Shown: piece after piece, positions 61,340 to 64,000 of the stretch
Layout: every line of letters begins with the position of its first letter
Numbering within the stretch: the first letter of the stretch is position 1
Assembly: GCA_016713875.1 (NCBI GenBank)
Contig: JADJOI010000003.1
Coordinates: forward strand, 248,001 to 312,000
Source of the DNA: Flavobacteriales bacterium
GTDB lineage: Bacteria > Bacteroidota > Bacteroidia > Flavobacteriales_F > PHOS-HE28
Reading direction: 5' to 3'
DNA length: 64,000 nt
Translations under genes and position numbers: made by a program
Notes under the pieces: generated by a model
The model's input: only the letters and a program-made list of their open reading frames with translations
The model's database searches: none
What the model was told of the DNA's origin: nothing

Positions 61340-61503
61340 GCCGTGCATGGGGAGGACAACGCTCAAGATCCATGAATGTTCGATTTCACCCATGAGCGGT
61401 GAGCCCGGTTGTGGAGAACGCTGTGCATAACCTCCTGGGAGCTTCACATTCCGGGAAGCGTGGGCCGTCCGGTCGATCGGACCTTTGTCCGCAGATCAGG
61501 AGC

Positions 61504-61608
61504 ATGATGAACACCTTCCTCCGGAAGTACCACACCAGCCTGTTGACCTTCGGCATTTACCTGGCCCTGACGGCGTTCGCCCTCTTGGTATCGCTTGGCC
61601 TGCTGTAA
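61504..61608 (+). CDS. Small single-pass membrane protein (34 residues)
   Basis: A short frame MMNTFLRKYHTSLLTF followed by a hydrophobic helix (GIYLALTAFALLVSLGLL) and stop. GACCTTTG at 61480-61487 and AGGAG at 61498-61502, just before the ATG, support expression. The next ATG at 61507 is an alternative. Function unknown; similar tiny membrane proteins occur in many Bacteroidota operons. It could be spurious because it is so short. Confidence 0.5.
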   Translation: MMNTFLRKYHTSLLTFGIYLALTAFALLVSLGLL

Positions 61609-61644
61609 GGTGCACCCGGAACCGGCAGATTCGCACGGGATGTT

Positions 61645-61652
61645 TACATTTG
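61645..61652 (+). promoter_or_regulatory. -7 box of the tRNA-Pro array
   Basis: TACATTTG, exact match, 8 bases before the first tRNA-like unit, so transcription would start at or inside the array. Confidence 0.6.
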
Positions 61653-61659
61653 CGCCCCC

Positions 61660-62028
61660 TTGGGTGTAGCGCAGCCCGGTGTCGCATCCCGCCGGTGGCG
61701 GGATGGTCGCTTCGAAATGCGGGACAAGGTTCTCGGGGGTAGCGCAGCCCGGTAGCGCATCCCGCCGGTGGCGGGATGGTCGCTTCGAAATGCGGGACAA
61801 GGTTCTCGGGGTGTAGCGCAGCCCGGTAGCGCATCCCGCCGGTGGCGGGATGGTCGCTTCGAAATGCGGGACAAGGTTCTCGGGGTGTAGCGCAGCCCGG
61901 TAGCGCATCCCGCCGGTGGCGGGATGGTCGCTTCGAAATGCGGGACAAGGTTCTCGGGGTGTAGCGCAGCCCGGTAGCGCATCCCGCCGGTGGCGGGATG
62001 GTCGCTTCGAAATGCGGGACAAGGTTCT
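61660..62028 (+). repeat. Five tandem 74-bp tRNA-Pro-like units
   Basis: Five units (starts near 61660, 61734, 61807, 61881 and 61955) precede the intact tRNA-Pro gene with 73-74-bp spacing, the same length as the tRNA itself. Each keeps the 5' acceptor strand and D arm (GGGTGTAGCGCAGCCCGGTAGCGCA). The anticodon arm is TCCCG-CCGGTGG-CGGGA, which would put GGT at the anticodon, with C instead of U at position 33. The 3' half (CGCTTCGAAATGCGGGACAAG) no longer forms a T arm or a 3' acceptor strand. Unit 1 has TGTCGC for TAGCGC in the D arm; unit 2 lacks one base at its start. Confidence 0.8.
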
Positions 62029-62102
62029 CGGGGTGTAGCGCAGCCCGGTAGCGCACTTGCATGGGGTGCAAGTGGTCGCTGGTTCGAATCCAGTCACCCC
62101 GA
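62029..62102 (+). tRNA. tRNA-Pro (anticodon GGG)
   Basis: A complete 74-base cloverleaf: acceptor CGGGGTG / CACCCCG, D stem GCGC / GCGC, anticodon stem CTTGC / GCAAG with loop ATGGGGT and anticodon GGG at 62063-62065, T stem GCTGG / CCAGT with loop TTCGAAT, discriminator A. CCA is not encoded. It is the only intact tRNA in the window and the sixth 74-bp unit of the array. Confidence 0.93.
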
Positions 62103-62112
62103 CTGGTCATGG

Positions 62113-62137
62113 GAGGGCCGCCGATCCGGCGGCCCTC
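62113..62137 (+). terminator. Terminator-like hairpin after tRNA-Pro
   Basis: Perfect 10-bp stem GAGGGCCGCC / GGCGGCCCTC with loop GATCC, followed by TTCATT. The same hairpin recurs in each downstream cassette. Confidence 0.75.
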
Positions 62138-62151
62138 TTCATTGGCGGTCC

Positions 62152-62405
62152 ATGGGTGCCACATTCTACATGCTGTACTCTGCTCAATTGGATCGGTTCT
62201 ACATCGGGCACACGACCGAAAGGATGGATGAGCGACTGCGCAAGCACCTTTCGGCGCACCGTGGTTGGACATCACGCGCCAGGACTGGCGGGTCGTTCAT
62301 GAGGAGACCTATGCGGACAAGGCAACGGCCTACCAGAGGGAGCGGGAGGTGAAGGGATGGAAGAAACGGTCCCGGATCGAGGGGCTTATCGGCGCAGCCC
62401 GGTAG
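62152..62405 (+). pseudogene. GIY-YIG nuclease copy 1, one-base frameshift
   Basis: Starts as MGATFYMLYSAQLDRFYIGHT like the intact copies. One A is missing near 62280 (CGCCAGGACTGG instead of CGCCAAGGACTGG), so the frame is lost after about residue 43, the last two-fifths are out of frame, and a 66-residue product ends at 62352. The intact stop would be at 62403-62405, in the tRNA-like D loop. Confidence 0.85.
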
Positions 62406-62458
62406 CGCATCCCGCCCTGAGGGCGGGATGGTCGCTGGTTCGAATCCAGTCACCCCGA
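62381..62458 (+). pseudogene. tRNA-Pro-like sequence 1
   Basis: Has the D arm, the T arm and the 3' CACCCCG strand of tRNA-Pro. The 5' acceptor strand is replaced by the end of the nuclease coding sequence (GGGGCTTATCG). The anticodon arm is ATCCCGCCC-TGA-GGGCGGGAT, a long hairpin without a 7-base loop. Unlikely to be a working tRNA. Confidence 0.75.
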
Positions 62459-62468
62459 CTGGTCATGG

Positions 62469-62493
62469 GAGGGCCGCCGATCCGGCGGCCCTC
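62469..62493 (+). terminator. Terminator-like hairpin 2
   Basis: Same 10-bp GAGGGCCGCC / GGCGGCCCTC stem as at 62113. Confidence 0.65.
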
Positions 62494-62507
62494 TTCATTG
62501 GCGGTCC

Positions 62508-62761
62508 ATGGGTGCCACATTCTACATGCTGTACTCTGCTCAATTGGATCGGTTCTACATCGGGCACACGACCGAAAGGATGGATGAGCGACTGCGCAAG
62601 CACCTTTCGGCGCACCGTGGTTGGACATCACGCGCCAGGACTGGCGGGTCGTTCATGAGGAGACCTATGCGGACAAGGCAACGGCCTACCAGAGGGAGCG
62701 GGAGGTGAAGGGATGGAAGAAACGGTCCCGGATCGAGGGGCTTATCGGCGCAGCCCGGTAG
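62508..62761 (+). pseudogene. GIY-YIG nuclease copy 2, same one-base frameshift
   Basis: Carries the same missing A as copy 1 (near 62636), so it was probably duplicated after the deletion arose, or converted by copy 1. Otherwise nearly identical to copies 3 and 4. Confidence 0.85.
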
Positions 62762-62812
62762 CGCATCCCGCTTTGGGCGGGATGGTCGCTGGTTCGAATC
62801 CAGTCACCCCGA
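62737..62812 (+). pseudogene. tRNA-Pro-like sequence 2, with a 7-base anticodon loop
   Basis: As the other copies, but the anticodon arm is TCCCG-CTTTGGG-CGGGA, a normal 5-bp stem with a 7-base loop and a canonical T arm TTCGAAT. By position the anticodon reads TTG; one base off it would read TGG (Pro). The 5' acceptor strand is still broken. Confidence 0.65.
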
Positions 62813-62822
62813 CTGGTCATGG

Positions 62823-62848
62823 GAGGAGCCGCCGATCCGGCGGCCCTC
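62823..62848 (+). terminator. Terminator-like hairpin 3, with bulge
   Basis: Same hairpin with one extra A in the left arm (GAGGAGCCGCC). Confidence 0.6.
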
Positions 62849-62862
62849 TTCATTGGCGGTCC

Positions 62863-63117
62863 ATGGGTGCCACATTCTACATGCTGTACTCTGCTCAATT
62901 GGATCGGTTCTACATCGGGCACACGACCGAAAGGATGGATGAGCGACTGCGCAAGCACCTTTCGGCGCACCGTGGTTGGACATCACGCGCCAAGGACTGG
63001 CGGGTCGTTCATGAGGAGACCTATGCGGACAAGGCAACGGCCTACCAGAGGGAGCGGGAGGTGAAGGGATGGAAGAAACGGTCCCGGATCGAGGGGCTTA
63101 TCGGCGCAGCCCGGTAG
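62863..63117 (+). CDS. GIY-YIG nuclease family protein, intact copy 3
   Basis: 84 residues, a stand-alone GIY-YIG domain of the YhbQ/UPF0213 size class. The GIY-equivalent is YML (FYMLYSA) and the YIG is FYIGHT; Arg in ERLRKHLSAH, the region DWRVVHEETY and the Glu in ATAYQREREVKGWKK fill the usual catalytic positions. Such domains cut DNA using a metal ion; short ones include DNA-repair and homing-type enzymes. The last residues (GAAR) and the stop codon TAG are encoded by the tRNA-like D arm (GCGCAGCCCGGTAG). No -7 box was found between hairpin and ATG, so expression would need read-through of the hairpin or a cryptic promoter. Confidence 0.85.
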   Translation: MGATFYMLYSAQLDRFYIGHTTERMDERLRKHLSAHRGWTSRAKDWRVVHEETYADKATAYQREREVKGWKKRSRIEGLIGAAR

Positions 63118-63170
63118 CGCATCCCGCCCTGAGGGCGGGATGGTCGCTGGTCCGGATCCAGTCACCCCGA
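63093..63170 (+). pseudogene. tRNA-Pro-like sequence 3
   Basis: As sequence 1, with the T loop changed from TTCGAAT to TCCGGAT, which removes the conserved U55 and A58. Confidence 0.7.
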
Positions 63171-63180
63171 CTGGTCATGG

Positions 63181-63205
63181 GAGGGCCGCCGATCCGGCGG
63201 CCCTC
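63181..63205 (+). terminator. Terminator-like hairpin 4
   Basis: Same 10-bp stem as at 62113. Confidence 0.65.
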
Positions 63206-63219
63206 TTCATTGGCGGTCC

Positions 63220-63474
63220 ATGGGTGCCACATTCTACATGCTGTACTCTGCTCAATTGGATCGGTTCTACATCGGGCACACGACCGAAAGGATGGATGAG
63301 CGACTGCGCAAGCACCTTTCGGCGCACCGTGGTTGGACATCACGCGCCAAGGACTGGCGGGTCGTTCATGAGGAGACCTATGCGGACAAGGCAACGGCCT
63401 ACCAGAGGGAGCGGGAGGTGAAGGGATGGAAGAAACGGTTCCGGATCGAGGGGCTTATCGGCGCAGCCCGGTAG
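63220..63474 (+). CDS. GIY-YIG nuclease family protein, intact copy 4
   Basis: 84 residues, identical to copy 3 except one residue near the C-terminus (KKRFRIEGL in place of KKRSRIEGL). Two intact and two broken copies of one small gene in tandem suggest recent expansion by unequal recombination, with at least one copy enough for function. The stop again lies within the tRNA-like D loop. Confidence 0.85.
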   Translation: MGATFYMLYSAQLDRFYIGHTTERMDERLRKHLSAHRGWTSRAKDWRVVHEETYADKATAYQREREVKGWKKRFRIEGLIGAAR

Positions 63475-63527
63475 CGCATCCCGCCCTGAGGGCGGGATGG
63501 TCGCTGGTCCGGATCCAGTCACCCCGA
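63450..63527 (+). pseudogene. tRNA-Pro-like sequence 4
   Basis: Last of the series; same T-loop changes as sequence 3 and the long anticodon-arm hairpin. It ends the cassette array. Confidence 0.7.
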
Positions 63528-63537
63528 CCGGTCATGG

Positions 63538-63562
63538 GAGGGCCGCCGATCCGGCGGCCCTC
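63538..63562 (+). terminator. Terminator-like hairpin 5
   Basis: Same stem as at 62113, followed by TTCCTGG. The sequence after it no longer matches the cassettes. Confidence 0.65.
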
Positions 63563-63767
63563 TTCCTGGGTGGCCGATGAGCGCTACGTTCCACCTCCTT
63601 CTTTCTGCACGACGCGCGACAGGAACAGTCCTGCTTCAGGTGGTCGATCGGTCCGAACGATGAACGGCTGTGGCGGCATCCGGCGCTAGCGCGGCCGGAT
63701 GACACCGAACCGTTGGTCACGGGACGTTCAATGCAGCGTTGAATGGCGATATGCAGGCGGACCGCGG
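63563..63767. other. Gap without recognised features
   Basis: Unique sequence after the array. I see no gene or structure that I would support, apart from the promoter box that follows. Confidence 0.4.
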
Positions 63768-63775
63768 TACTTTCG
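63768..63775 (+). promoter_or_regulatory. -7-like box of the M1-peptidase-like gene
   Basis: TACTTTCG, one mismatch to TAnnTTTG, 15 bases before ATG 63791. Confidence 0.5.
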
Positions 63776-63790
63776 CAACCCCGACCCATC

Positions 63791-64000
63791 ATGTCCGATC
63801 GCCACCATCTGGTCGTTCCCGGCCTGGCCCTTCTGCTGTCGCACTGCACACCACAAGCCGGGCAGCGCGGCGGGGGCGAAGAACAGGGGAACGATGCTCA
63901 GAGCCGCACTACCGCCATGGACAGCCACAGCGCTGCGCGCCCCCAGGAGGCCGTCATCACCCACCTGCAACTTGACATCGCAGTGGACATGCAGGCGCAC
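63791..64000 (+). CDS. M1-family metallopeptidase-like lipoprotein, 5' end only
   Basis: The first 70 codons of a gene that runs off the window. The N-terminus (LVVPGLALLLSHC) is a lipoprotein signal with Cys at the cleavage site. After a Gly/Gln-rich linker, DSHSAARPQEAVITHLQLDIAVDMQAH resembles the opening of M1 aminopeptidases related to leukotriene A4 hydrolase (D-x-H-S-x-A-R-P then H-L-x-L-D-I-x-V-D). The zinc site would lie outside the window, so the call rests on this segment alone. Confidence 0.6.
   Translation, partial: MSDRHHLVVPGLALLLSHCTPQAGQRGGGEEQGNDAQSRTTAMDSHSAARPQEAVITHLQLDIAVDMQAH

Larger units (their letters stand above)
62113..63562 (+). repeat. Four tandem ~356-bp hairpin/GIY-YIG/tRNA-like cassettes
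   Basis: Start codons of the four nuclease copies are 356, 355 and 357 bases apart (62152, 62508, 62863, 63220). Copies are almost identical; differences are a one-base deletion in copies 1 and 2, changes in the anticodon-arm-like hairpin and in the T loop of the following tRNA-like part, and an extra A in the third hairpin. Confidence 0.92.

Noticed and set aside
61496..63394. Frames containing repeated SRISKRPSRHRRDALPG or VRIQSPRPV peptides
   Set aside because: These translate the tRNA-like repeats and hairpins; they are not protein genes.
61660..63527. CRISPR array
   Set aside because: Repeat periods of 74 and ~356 bp with no unique spacers; the units are tRNA-like and coding.
62029..63562. 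Integrated plasmid or prophage at a tRNA gene (att site duplication)
   Set aside because: tRNA 3' copies flank each cassette, as att sites would, but no integrase, phage or transfer gene is present.

Overview
The window looks like a chromosome segment of a high-GC member of the Bacteroidota, most likely a Flavobacteriales-type bacterium. The evidence is a short primary sigma factor of the Bacteroidota type, many secreted proteins ending in type IX secretion (T9SS) sorting domains, a PorG-like barrel, a TonB-dependent receptor paired with a DUF4249 lipoprotein, and promoter -7 boxes of the TAnnTTTG type in front of most genes. Many of these boxes lie only 3-15 bases from the start codon, so short-leader or leaderless transcripts are probably common.

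Layout. 1-8.8 kb: CotH-like protein, metallophosphoesterase, a sugar epimerase/asparagine synthetase pair, a PorG-like barrel (minus strand) and a nitronate monooxygenase/FabK-like enzyme. 8.8-13.7 kb: a large T9SS type B surface protein, guaB, an orphan NarL-type regulator and a small secreted protein. 13.8-19.6 kb: a periplasmic folding operon (PpiC/PpiD-like isomerase, lipoprotein, SurA) followed by a MoxR ATPase and a small membrane methyltransferase-like protein.

19.6-40.4 kb: a 21-kb run of same-strand genes for secreted multidomain proteins. It includes two lysyl-oxidase-like proteins, an M36 (fungalysin) metallopeptidase split by a one-base frameshift, a choice-of-anchor-B protein, two propeller proteins and a 1371-residue protein with 20 near-identical Cys-rich repeats. 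Four of these proteins carry the same ~240-residue C-terminal module, ending in a duplicated NDRDPIL/IGG/PTA motif and a terminal EQLP or EQIP, in place of a standard T9SS sorting domain. One lysyl oxidase also has dockerin-like and cohesin-like segments. Together they look like an extracellular matrix-building or matrix-modifying set.

40.8-61.3 kb: housekeeping genes (gap, rpoD, degP/htrA, dapF, mltG, phosphohexomutase, Nudix, Smr protein, RNase P RNA, trxB) with a 14-repeat FG-GAP surface protein, DUF2279, two unknown secreted proteins, and the TonB receptor/DUF4249 pair.

61.6-63.6 kb: an unusual array. A promoter is followed by five tandem 74-bp tRNA-Pro-like units, one intact tRNA-Pro(GGG), then four ~356-bp cassettes. 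Each cassette holds a terminator-like hairpin, a GIY-YIG nuclease gene and a tRNA-like 3' part; the nuclease stop codon lies inside the next tRNA-like D loop. Copies 1 and 2 share a one-base deletion; copies 3 and 4 are intact. The window ends inside the start of an M1-peptidase-like lipoprotein gene. No CRISPR array, phage or IS element was seen.
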